A DNA stretch of 64,000 bases from Lithodes maja (Eukaryota > Arthropoda > Malacostraca > Decapoda > Lithodidae), in contig JBAKBP010001427.1 in the NCBI GenBank assembly GCA_037953745.1, positions 1 to 64,000 of the forward strand. The letters run 5' to 3'. Below are positions 53,204-63,051 of the stretch, piece after piece. Below the pieces are notes generated by a model, which saw only the letters and a list, made by a program, of their open reading frames with translations, did no database searches and was not told the origin of the DNA. Position numbers and translations under genes: made by a program. How positions within the stretch are numbered: the stretch's first letter is position 1; each line of letters starts with the position of its first letter.

Positions 53204-54372
53204 ACACTTGCTGCCGCCTCCCCCATCCTCCCTTCTCCCCCTCACCACACATATACACAGACAGGCACACACACACATACACACATGCAGACACTTGCTG
53301 CCGCCTCCCCCATCCTCCCTTCTCCCCCTCACCACACATATACACAGACAGGCACACACACACATACACACATGCAGACACTTGCTGACGCCTCCCCCAT
53401 CCTCCCTTCTCCCCCTCACCACACATATACACAGACAGGCACACACACACATACACACATGCAGACACTTGCTGACGCCTCCCCCATCCTCCCTTCTCCC
53501 CCTCACCACACATATACACAGACAGGCACACACACACATACACACATGCAGACACTTGCTGACGCCTCCCCCATCCTCCCTTCTCCCCCTCACCACACAT
53601 ATACACAGACAGGCACACACACACATACACACACTTGCTGCCGCCTCCCCCATCCTCCCTTCTCCCAAACACCACACATATACACAGACAGGCACACACA
53701 CACATACACACATGCAGACACTTGCTGACGCCTCCCCCATCCTCCCTTCTCCCCCTCACCACAGATATACACAGACAGGCACACACACACATACACACAC
53801 TTGCTGCCGCCTCCCCCATCCTCCCTTCTCCCAAACACCACACATATACACAGACAGGCACACACACACATACACACATGCAGACACTTGCTGACGCCTC
53901 CCCCATCCTCCCTTCTCCCCCTCACCACACATATACACAGACAGGCACACACACACATACACACATGCAGACACTTGCTGACGCCTCCCCCATCCTCCCT
54001 TCTCCCCCTCACCACACATATACACAGACAGGCACACACACACATACACACACTTGCTGCCGCCTCCCCCATCCTCCCTTCTCCCAAACACCACACATAT
54101 ACACAGACAGGCACACACACACATACACACATGCAGACACTTGCTGACGCCTCCCCCATCCTCCCTTCTCCCCCTCACCACACATATACACAGACAGGCA
54201 CACACACACACACACACACACATGCAGACACTTGCTGACGCCTCCCCCATCCTCCCTTTTCCCCCTCACCACACATATACACAGACAGGCACACACACAT
54301 ACACACATGCAGACACTTGCTGACGTCTCCCCCATCCTCCCTTCTCCCCCTCACCACACATATACACAGACA
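53204..54372. repeat. 87 bp minisatellite, main array (about 14 units)
   Basis: Unit ACACTTGCTG-CCGCCTCCCC...CCCTCACCACACATATACAC-AGACAGGCAC(AC)n. The first periods are exactly 87 bp; later units vary by a few bases in the AC tract and lack ATGCAG in places. Two variants alternate: TTGCTGCCG versus TTGCTGACG, and CCCCTCACC versus CAAACACC. As 87 is 3 x 29, long repetitive frames open on both strands; these are artefacts. The array is cut at AGACA (54368-54372) by LINE E and continues at 56572. Confidence 0.93.
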
Positions 54373-54697
54373 ATAATAATAATAATAATAATAATAATAT
54401 TTATTCAGTTAGCAATTTACAGAGTTGGTACCACATAGTTTGTTACAAATATGACATGTACCAGCCTTGCATAATTCCAACTAAGGATAGCCCAATAAGG
54501 CCGCTAGGCGTATTTCCATTGGGGTCCTTGTGGGATTAGGTTAGCTGGGGGAAAAAAAGGGGAGGATAAAGAAATGGATACTTTAGAAAAAGTATTTCTA
54601 GGGGGTTATTTTAAGATACCTTACATCCTATAGTAAATATCAGTAATCCGTAATCAGTAATCATTTCAGTTTGGTTTGTCCATCTCTTATGTCGCAT

Positions 54698-56020
54698 TTA
54701 GTAGTAGACATAAGCTTGGTGCTCCCTTCTCGCAGCTGTCCGGTTCAGGTGTTCCTTCAGGCTACGTCTGAAGGAATACAGTGTTCTCTTTTCACGGACT
54801 GACTGGGGTAGGTCGTTCCAGTCTTTAATGGCGGTGAAGAAGAATGTTTGCTTACCCTGTCCTTGGATTCTCGGGACCTTAAAATTAAACATCCTGTTTC
54901 TTGTATTATGTCCACTCCTCTCATTTGCTTTAACAAAATCATTCTTTAGGTACTCTGGAGCTCTGTCATAGAAAATTTTGAAGGCATTAGTGAGCCTGAT
55001 TTGTTTGGCCCTGTCAGCGACATTGAGCATACCTAGTGACTGAAGTTGTTCCTGGCCAACATGTGATCTGGGTCCTAGGTTCAGCATGAACCTAACCATT
55101 TTATTTTGAGTGACCTGAAGTTTGTGCTGTGCTGATTTAGATGATGCAGAGTACCAGGATGACACAGAATAGTCAAAATGACATTGAACAAGCGCTTGGC
55201 AGAGGGTCTTTTTGGTCGCCGCGGGCAAGCATCCCACCTGTCTATACAGGTATTTTATACGTGCTCTACACTTACTCAGGATAGATTCCAAAATTGTTTC
55301 ACCTGACAAACTCGCGTCCAGTTTTAGTCCGAGATATTTAACTTGTAACACTGTTGTTATAGGAATATCATTACAGTTGACCGAGAAGCCCACAATGTCT
55401 TTCAGTTTGCGTTTTGTTCCACATAAGATGGCTTCCGTCTTGCCCAGGTGAAGAGATAGTCTATTGTCCACTAGCCATTCACTACATGATTCTAGTTCTT
55501 TGGAAAGTGAAGCGGCAATACTTATCGGGTCTTTTCCTGAAACCAGGAGCACGCTGTCGTCTGCATACAGTAATAATTTACATGAGACGCTCAGTTCCAT
55601 GTCGTTCACATAACAGAGAAAGAGTAAGGGACCAAGGATGCTTCCCTGCGGGACCCCACAGTTAATTGGCATAGGATCAGATATATTATCATCAATTTTG
55701 ACTCTTTGGGTTCTACCACTAAGATAAGATTTAAACCAGTTCACAGATCCTATGCCCATTGCTTGTAGTTTATTACATAGGATATCATGGTCTACTGTGT
55801 CAAACGCTTTTTGTAGATCAAGAAGAACCATACCGGTGTAGTTACCTTTAGACATTTCTTTACAAATGTGATCCGTTAAGTGGATGAGACAGGAGTCTGT
55901 CGAGTATATGCATCTGAAACCTGATTGAAACTTATAGAATAGATCATTTTGTTTGAGGTAGTGTTCAATTTGGGTGTATACCGCTCTTTCAAGGATTTTA
56001 GATACAATACATAATATGCT
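54698..56020 (-). CDS. LINE E reverse transcriptase, 3' part
   Basis: About 440 codons open to TAA at 54698. Read on the minus strand: ILERAVYTQIEHYL, FQSGFRCIYSTDSCLIHL, MVLLDLQKAFDTVDHDIL, INCGVPQGSILGPLLFL, and the catalytic LLLYADDSVLLVSG. The C-terminal region has LQVKYLGLKLD, KTLCQALVQCHFDYSVSSWY, HNTRNRMFNFKVPRI and IKDWNDLPQSVREK. The preceding RT block (EAIVTPLFKKGNKLEVGNYR) lies at 56465-56560 beyond the inserted fragment. Without that insertion the frame would be open; endonuclease is absent by truncation. Confidence 0.85.
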   Translation of the reverse strand, partial: SILCIVSKILERAVYTQIEHYLKQNDLFYKFQSGFRCIYSTDSCLIHLTDHICKEMSKGNYTGMVLLDLQKAFDTVDHDILCNKLQAMGIGSVNWFKSYLSGRTQRVKIDDNISDPMPINCGVPQGSILGPLLFLCYVNDMELSVSCKLLLYADDSVLLVSGKDPISIAASLSKELESCSEWLVDNRLSLHLGKTEAILCGTKRKLKDIVGFSVNCNDIPITTVLQVKYLGLKLDASLSGETILESILSKCRARIKYLYRQVGCLPAATKKTLCQALVQCHFDYSVSSWYSASSKSAQHKLQVTQNKMVRFMLNLGPRSHVGQEQLQSLGMLNVADRAKQIRLTNAFKIFYDRAPEYLKNDFVKANERSGHNTRNRMFNFKVPRIQGQGKQTFFFTAIKDWNDLPQSVREKRTLYSFRRSLKEHLNRTAARREHQAYVYY

Positions 56021-56456
56021 CCCGTCCACTCACCAACTCTCTGCAATCTCTCTGTCTCCGCCGCAATGTTGCATCTCTCTCGCTATTCTATCGCTACTAT
56101 AATAATCAGTGTTCCTCAGAGCTATCCCAGTGCATACCACCTCCTTTACGTAGGGCACGTGGTACCCGTCTTGCAACTCAATCCCACCCCTACTCTGTGC
56201 AACTCTCCAACCCAAGAGTGAAACGTTACTCTCAAACTTTCTTCTACTCAACATCTGAGCTCTGGAACTCTCTCCCAGAATCAGTCTTTCCCTCTTCCTA
56301 TGACTTAAATTGCTTCAAACTCTGTGTGTCCAGGCATTTTGGCTCGAACGTCCCTTGATTTTGGCCCTGTCACTCTTTCAACTATGGGGGAGACACTCGC
56401 TATAGGCAGTTATGCCTTTTGCCTCCCTCAATCACATAGAAAAAAAAAAAAAAAAA
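56021..56456 (+). mobile_element. LINE D 3' fragment inside LINE E
   Basis: Nearly identical to 51036-51466, including the poly(A), with a small change near 56319. ATGCT flanks both sides (56016-56020 and 56457-56461). It splits the RT of LINE E between NYRPVS and the ILCIVSKIL block. Confidence 0.9.
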
Positions 56457-56571
56457 ATGCTAACTGGTCTGTAGTTACCAACTTCTAGTTTATTTCCTTT
56501 CTTGAATAGAGGGGTTACAATAGCTTCCTTCAGTTCAGCAGGTACAGTGTTGGTGTTAATTGACAAGTTAA

Positions 56572-56862
56572 AGACAGGCACACACACACATACACACATG
56601 CAGACACTTGCTGACGCCTCCCCCATCCTCCCTTCTCCCCCTCACCACACATATACACAGACAAGCACACACACATACACACATGCAGACACTTGCTGAC
56701 GCCTCCCCCATCCTCCCTTCTCCCCCTCACCACACATATACACAGACAGGCACACACACACATACACACATGCAGACACTTGCTGACGCCTCCCCCATCC
56801 TCCCTTCTCCCCCTCACCACACATATACACAGACAGGCACACACACATACACACACACTCCC
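56572..56862. repeat. 87 bp minisatellite, right part (about 3 units)
   Basis: Continues the array at 53204-54372 after LINE E, with the same TTGCTGACG / CCCCTCACC variant units and an (AC)n end. Confidence 0.92.
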
Positions 56863-57022
56863 AGTCGTTATGTGGTTGACAATGATTCGTACTTGTATAA
56901 TGGGGTGGGGGGGTTGTCTCGCATTATCTTCAAATGCACGTTCTGTCTTCCCACGCCTTTTCGTCCGGCTGTGTCCCATACATGTATACAACAATCCAAT
57001 TTCGCTCTGTCGGGAATGTTAA

Positions 57023-57395
57023 GGGGGGTCACCTGCTTTTTTGCTCTCCATTCCACTCTTTCTTTGGCTTGCATCCATTCGGCCCCATTCAGCCTACTGT
57101 TTTAAGACGTTTACCCCCATCCAGGTGTCAATATTTTCCAGGCGAGCAGTAGCGAGCCAGCATATATATAATTTTGTTTTGACAGCAAGGTAAATTTTAA
57201 AATTTTTCGATAGAACAAAAATTCCGGCAAAGCCGGATTTCTCCATACAATACTGGCTCGCTATCGCTCGCCAGGAAGAAATCGACACCTGGATAGGAAA
57301 ATACGTCTTAGAACAGTTGGCTGACGGTGGCCGAATGGATACAAGCCAGGGAAAGAGAGAAAAGGAGAGAAAGATAAATAAAGCCGGTGACCCCC
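57023..57395. mobile_element. TTAA foldback MITE (family F5)
   Basis: 373 bp between TTAA at 57019-57022 and 57396-57399. Nearly the whole element is two inverted arms of about 180 bp (left starts GGGGGGTCACCTGCTTT, right reverse-complements to GGGGGTCACCGGCTTT), with CTGGCGAGCGATAGCGAGCC-like sequence near the centre of each. No coding capacity. Confidence 0.8.
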
Positions 57396-57424
57396 TTAAG
57401 AGGGCTGTGAGAAAGCCCCTTTAA

Positions 57425-57903
57425 CCCTTATTTAGCAGGCTAGGCGGTCTATTTGACCGTAGCGCTCAGCGGGTGTTTTTACCCTAAATAGGGTTGTTTA
57501 CGTGATCATTTTCATGCCTAAATAAGACCCAGAGCGTAAAACAAGTATCTATCCCTGAAAGGGCGTAAACAGAGCTTTCCAATGACACCTGAACCATCCT
57601 TGTACGACCACTGGTTCTCTTGCAACGATCATGCAACACGAGTGCAAAAACCCTGTAATTAGGTAATTTCCCTACATAATTCCCTGTGTAGCGAGTGAGA
57701 AAGGAGGGGGGAAAGTAGAATACAGTTCAGTATGTCCACGGTGGTCGTGGGGAGCGGTCATAGTGTTGCTACGCTCCTCACACCGCTCAGCTCTCTCTCT
57801 CAGCAACATTACGTGGTGAAAATGGCGCTCGACATAAGTTGTGAACCGCCACATAGTCCAAATTTATTTCACACGACATAAGTTGCGCGCCGACAGTTAA
57901 GGG
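57425..57903 (-). mobile_element. TTAA MITE family F1, copy D
   Basis: 479 bp with TTAA at 57421-57424 and 57904-57907. Same orientation as copy C but more diverged from it and from A. Confidence 0.88.
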
Positions 57904-57907
57904 TTAA

Positions 57908-58289
57908 GGTTGAAAATATATATCCGTGTTCTTAAAGTGAATGACCAATGAACTTCATTCAATGTCCATGACATCTGCATGATATTAGTCAGCTTCCAAT
58001 AATTTGACTGGCTGATCTGGTATGCATAACATGAGTGTCCCACTTCATGAACAAAATATGTGCAGTTGTCCATTATGTACGTTGTTTGAATCTGTGATTT
58101 AGTTTCAATTGTGTTAAGTATGTACATTTACACTTGCAACTTGTATTACTGGGTTAAGTGCTGTGAATAGCTGCGAATTTATGTATGTGTAGTTAATTTA
58201 CTCCCTAGACCTACTGTATATCAAGCTTACAAAAAAAAAAAAAAAAAAAAAAAAATCTCACACACACCCTCAAAACCCCCTTCCAAGTA
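57908..58289. other. Interval ending in poly(A)
   Basis: No gene recognised. About 25 A at 58230-58255 could be the tail of an unrecognised retroposon. Confidence 0.35.
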
Positions 58290-58500
58290 AATTTATTCAG
58301 TTTTCGGTAAAACAAATATCCTGGCCGGTTGCATCTAAGCCACAAGCTAGCTATCTCTCGCCAGGAAAATATCGAAACCTAAATGGCAAGAAAGGTCTTA
58401 ATATTGACAAAGAAATGGGACGAAAGGTATTTGATTCGCCGAAATAATCGGGGCGAACGTATCAAATTCTCGAAACTAATAGGGTTGAACAAAAGGTAGA
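58290..58500 (-). mobile_element. Fragment related to TTAA foldback family F5
   Basis: Diverged arm in reverse orientation (GCTATCTCTCGCCAGGAAAA, then ACCTAAATGGCAAGAAAGG) matching the order in 22735-22975 and 52730-52965. Confidence 0.45.
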
Positions 58501-58529
58501 AGGAGCTCCAGAAAGAAAACTCTGCTTAA

Positions 58530-59150
58530 CCCGGGAACTGCGGGGAGACTCTTAAGAGTTCCCCCGGCGGACTGCGGGAAGACTCTTGAGAGTAAGTAAA
58601 ATAAAAAATCAACTTTTGACATCGAAAAAAAAAAAAAAAAAAAATATGTTTTTTTATTTTTTTATTTTTTTTTGGCCCCTGGGCTATGCAAAATCTCAGT
58701 CCTCTACCTCCCCTCCTTCCCCACTTTCCTCCTCTCCTTCAGTTATCACCTATTTTCCCTATTATTCCCTTATTCTGAGGTATATTTTCGTGCTAACGAG
58801 TTGCAAGCAGGGTGTTGTCATCACTGATGGCAAGCGAGTGCAAGAGAGAGAGAGAGAGTATCGATCGACTGTGTCTCAGTGGCCTTGGGGGAAATTGGCG
58901 GGAAAGCAGTTTGCCTCACCCATACATTATACAACTCGCGGGCTATATCTCCGATTTTGACCATCCAAACGCTGTTTTCACTCGTTTTATTGTTGTTTCA
59001 GGTTAATACCTTTATAATCAACCCATAATAGGTGCATATGGATAATTATTAATGCTATTAATGGTACAATGAATATTTTAGTGACGGAAACACCTCAAAT
59101 ACGTCAGCACAGGGAGACGTTTTCAATTACCCCCATGCGCACTTGTTAGG
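58530..59150 (+). mobile_element. TTAA MITE family F3, copy 2
   Basis: TTAA at 58526-58529 followed by CCCGGGAACTGCGGG, TTAA again at 59151-59154. Homologous to 7919-8480 in inverse orientation. Extra sequence at 58545-58580 looks like a local duplication of the end, and the last 40 bp differ from copy 1. Confidence 0.72.
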
Positions 59151-59154
59151 TTAA

Positions 59155-59287
59155 CCACCATAACAGGTTAATGCAAAATAGTAATAGTATATGGCCTTAC
59201 CAAACATCAGTATATCTTAAGGGAAAATTCCTAAAGTCACCTGTAGTTTATGTACAATCGGCAACACCACAGCCTTCTTAAGCTAAT

Positions 59288-59339
<52 letters not shown>

Positions 59340-59525
59340 TACAGAAATTAACACACCAGTAGGTTTTGTATATTGCGTTGGCCAATATTCTACTTTTTTA
59401 CTCTGTAATAACAATCATATAATTAATACTGGGCCAATTGGAAATGTTGTGTGTACTTATCCATGAAAGATCATATCGGTATACATCACTCATTCACGGC
59501 ACTTGTTCCAGTTTAACATTTGACA
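59155..59525. repeat. Interval with (AT)n microsatellite
   Basis: (AT)n run at about 59289-59335; nothing else recognised. Confidence 0.7.
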
Positions 59526-59700
59526 AGGAAGGGGAGGTGTGGCAGAGTGGTCTTGCCACTGGACTGGTAATCCAATGGACCTGGGTTCGAATCCCAATAT
59601 GTCAATGGGAAGATATTATTGGGATGGAATTTGTGCTGTACCTAGTTTCAGTGCATTACCACAGCACACCGAAATGCCAACAAAATACCCTCATTGTTCC
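59526..59700 (+). mobile_element. tRNA-derived SINE
   Basis: 59532-59600 has an A-box-like TGGCAGAGTGGTC, an anticodon arm (TGGA/TCCA around CTGGTAA) and the B-box GGGTTCGAATCCC. The acceptor ends do not pair, so it is a tRNA-like SINE head rather than a functional tRNA. A non-tRNA body follows to about 59700. Confidence 0.6.
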
Positions 59701-59999
59701 CTGATTAATTAGCATTGTATAATATTCCCATATTCAAAATATATTACAGGGGGGCAATGCCTAGTGAGTTGATTGCTCAATAGGTGGCGTTCTGAGAGTG
59801 AGGGTCCGAGTGTGGGGGATGAGACTGTGAAGCACAGAGGCGAAGCGGCTTCAGAGATGGAGTTGCTTCGAACCGGGGTGCTTTGCATGTCTCACTCCCT
59901 AGACTGGAACAAAACCTCACGGGCCTCACCGTGTTCACCGGTGTAAAAGCTCTCAGCCTTTGCCCGAGAGGGAGTAGTTGGAATATAGAAAAAATAAAA
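59701..59999. other. Interval without recognised features
   Basis: GC-moderate DNA, 59760-59970, of unknown origin; no long frame. Confidence 0.35.
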
Positions 60000-60180
60000 A
60001 ATAAATGTTTCTAATCTCTCAGTGGGATTCGAACCACCGACCGTCAGGACGATAGCCGACGCTTTAATCAACTACACCACGGCAGTCTTAAAGACACTCA
60101 ACCCTCTATCCTATTTATGTTAAGGAGAAGGGAAACCCACTAGGCGAATATCTTTCAATTCATACCTAGTTAGAATTAAA
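60000..60180 (-). mobile_element. tRNA-like repeat unit, inverted copy
   Basis: Reverse complement of 60251-60430: same tRNA-like head (A-box-like GTAGTTGATTAAAGCG, B-box GGTTCGAATCC) and flank AACATAAATAGGATAGAGGG. Confidence 0.7.
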
Positions 60181-60810
60181 TGAAATCAATTTCGGCCCGA
60201 GTTGCGTTGGGACACTCAGAAATCCTTGTATGATGTTCTTGAATATGGATCCTACAACTAGGTATGACTTGAAATATATTCGCCTAATGGGTTTCCCTTC
60301 TCCTTAACATAAATAGGATAGAGGGTTGAGTGTCTTTTAGACTGCCGTGGTTTAGTTGATTAAAGCGTCGGCTATCGTCCTGACCGTCGACGGTTCGAAC
60401 CCCACTGAGAGATTAGAAACATTTAGTGACTCACGTGTAATTGTGGTATATACTCAATATTTGTAACCGTCATGTGTGGTGGGTTAGAATTATATGAAAT
60501 CAATTTCGGCCCGAGTTGCGTCGCGACACTCAGAAGTCCTTGTATGGTATTCTGGAATATGGATCCTACGACTAGGTATGAATTGAAATATATTCGCCTA
60601 GTGGGTTTCCCTTCTCCTTAACATAAATAGGATAGAGGGTTGAGTGTCTTTTAGACTGCCGTGGTGTAGTTGATTAAAGCGTCAGCTATCGTCCGGACGG
60701 TCGTCGGTTCGAACCCCACTGAGAGATAAGGAACATTTAGTGGCTCACGTGTATTTGTGATATATACTCAATATTTGTAACTCTCATGCTTGGTGGGTTA
60801 CAATTAAATG
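60181..60810 (+). mobile_element. Two tandem tRNA-like repeat units (~313 bp period)
   Basis: Direct units starting near 60170 and 60483, each with TTTCGGCCCGAGTTGCG, then a GGGTTTCCCTTCTCCTTAAC flank, then a tRNA-like head (60342-60410 and 60655-60720) with A box TAGTTGATTAAAGCG and B box GGTTCGAACCCC. A third unit starts at 60795 and is cut by LINE B. The acceptor stem is only half paired (GCCGTGG against CCACTGA), so SINE or tRNA pseudogene is favoured over functional tRNA genes. Confidence 0.65.
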
Positions 60811-60813
60811 TCA

Positions 60814-61125
60814 AGATGTCCCTGTACTTAATTTTAATTCACCTGAAATTCCCTCACTTAAGATCCACACCAGACATGTCAAAACTATTTTGCAGAATCT
60901 CTCAGTAGATAAGGCTCCTGGTCCAGATGAAATTCCTCCAATAGTACTTAAGAATTGCTCCTTGGTGCTCGCTCCTGTATTGGCAAAATGTTTCCGTCTG
61001 TGTACTCATACCTCATGCTTCCCAGTACCCTGGAAAGAAGCAAACATCCATCCAGTTCCTAAAAAAGGTGCCTCTTCAGATCCATCAAACTACAGACCAA
61101 TAGCTATAACTTCCACTCTTGGTAA
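60814..61125 (+). mobile_element. LINE B fragment (RT start)
   Basis: Nearly identical to 34256-34567. It is open through the KAPGTDE-type region (VDKAPGPDEIPPIVLKN) and NYRPIAITSTLG. This copy lacks the frameshift seen near 34435. Ended by insertion of the LTR at 61126 within CTTGGTAA. Confidence 0.85.
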
Positions 61126-62832
61126 TGTGACGCCTCCCGGCATTAACGGAATGGTTGCGTGGGGCATTGCAGCTCGCTAGTGCTCGCCAGGATGGGGGGA
61201 TTGGCTACAGTTGTCCTAGAATGATCTGCTTTATGTAATTAGTGTCGTGTTGCCACAGACAGTCTAGAAATGGTCTTTGTTTTGGTCTGTGACCGCGCCT
61301 TATATTTTATATTCGCTATAATATAAATGTTGCTTGTGTGGGAGGCGAGCGAGAGAGGGTGAGGGAGTACACCTGGCAGCGGGGTGAGCTATGACACGGC
61401 TCGCTTGGGCGCTGACGGCGTTGGCGGCCGGGTGGTCAACTAGTCCCTTCCCGTCGCGGCCTCATGTTTTTTACCAGCTCAGAGCTTGCCTGACACGCGT
61501 ATCGCCTACATCCTTTGCAATTCTGTCCCCCATACTCGCCACTTTGCATACTATTTCTCTCTCTCGACTTCTCCTTTCTCATTCTCTAATCTTTATTAAA
61601 CTCAACATCCCTTCTGGTTTCAGCATAGACGTTCACCGTCGACCAGTCGTATTGTACGCGAAGCTCTCAGAGATTTCCATGTATTAGGTTAAGGAGGTAT
61701 TAGGCTTTATTGAGGTTTTTGAGAGACGGACTATTCCGTATGTGTCCTCTCTCGGGAAGGTTGTAGACCGGTATATGTCTCCCTGGCAAGGTGTTGAGTG
61801 ATTCTGCTTGGTTATCTAAAGCTAGACTAGGGGTAGGGTTACTGTGTCGTTGTCTCCGATGTGTGCAGTGTTAGCTAAGCCCTGCACGACATCGACAGGT
61901 ACTGTGGTAGCCTAAGTTTTCTTCGGGTGGGTTTACTTTGCGAGCACAGCGCTGTGGTGTGAGAGGGCCATAGCCTATCCCTCACAACATAGTGCTGCCT
62001 CTTTGTGTTGACTTCTGAGGGATCGCCAGGATAGAACTAGGTACTAGAGACCTAGATTTATCAAGAGAGCATCCCCGTCATATAACGTAATCTTCATTAT
62101 ACCACCTTCGGACAACGTTAGGCTACGAGCCGCATGCTCGCCCATTGTTGCCCTGCCTTGATACCCCAGCTAGACTTTATTAACTGAGCAGACACTGGTT
62201 AGAGATAAGCCCCATTATTATATGTGTGCAGCATTATTATTCACTGCACTTTTGAGCCGAGGTTGTTGTTGAGTTGCACAACCCTAGTAGGCTGTTGCGT
62301 TGTGTCACGAAGCATTTCTTTAGTTGTCGAGCATTACTACCTTTGCGCAGTCTTTATTATTCGCCTGCCTATTATTACTATATGTCCTAGTATTTATTGT
62401 GACCCGTATTCTGCATTATAATTGTTCAAGATTCTTTACGAACATCTTCCCAGCATCAGACTTATTTCAGAAGTTTCCAGTTGATGTTGCAGGACTAGCA
62501 TTGCACTTTCTTTAATACAGGAGTGCCAGTTATTTGAGTATCTACCGTAACGTTAATTAATCACGTTAACTATCTTTTCTTTGTGTAACCTAATCGAGTA
62601 ATCTTTTACTGTTTGAGAATAGGCTGTTTCATCGAGCGTCAGCCTAGTGTGTGTGCACCAGTTACCGAGTCATAGGATACCTCGTTGTCCAGGCACGACT
62701 CAGGGCGGTAATGGTGTTTTGTTTTCCAGTTTTTAAGGCAGGGGTTGGATCTAGTGTTACCGTTGTTGCATTTTGCCCTTATCTAGTCCAATGTTGAAGA
62801 GCCCTGTGTCTTTGAGAACCTGGATCGTAACA
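61126..62832 (+). repeat. 5' LTR of Gypsy-like element 3
   Basis: TGTGACGCC...CGTAACA, 1707 bp, followed by a primer site. Shares patches with the LTRs of elements 0 and 1 (TGTGACGCC start, GTTGTTGTTGAGTTGCACAA, CTAGTCCAATG near the end) but is clearly a separate subfamily. Confidence 0.88.
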
Positions 62833-62834
62833 AA

Positions 62835-62852
62835 TGGCGACCTAGCTCAGGA
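62835..62852 (+). promoter_or_regulatory. Primer binding site of element 3
   Basis: TGGCGACCTAGCTCAGGA two bases after the LTR, the same opening eight bases as elements 1 and 2. Confidence 0.75.
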
Positions 62853-63051
62853 TCTTGTGAACTAAGAGATAATTGCAGGATTGTTGTGGTCATTTGTTAT
62901 ATTGAGGAATATAGTGGGCACGTTAATTTATTTTGGCAAAGTAGTATAGCACTTGAGAGTCTTCAGACATTTTTGGCAAGTGAATAGTGCTACATAAGAG
63001 TTTGGGGTACTTCTTTTCTGAATATTGTGGTGAGAAATTTTTGTGAGCATC

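Larger units (their letters stand above)
54373..56571 (-). mobile_element. LINE E (CR1/L2-like group), 5'-truncated, in the minisatellite
   Basis: The (AAT)n run at 54373-54402 is the 3' tail (read on minus strand). AGACA at 54368-54372 is repeated at 56572-56576, giving a 5 bp target duplication inside a minisatellite unit. The coding part is split at 56020 by a LINE D fragment (56021-56456). Confidence 0.88.

Noticed and set aside
53169..54357. Long open frames (up to about 245 codons) on both strands, Cys/Val- or Thr/His-rich
   Set aside because: Products of the 87 bp minisatellite, whose period is divisible by three; they repeat with the unit and occur on both strands.
59526..59605. Functional tRNA gene (threonine-type loop)
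   Set aside because: Boxes A and B are present, but the acceptor stem does not pair and a SINE-like body follows.
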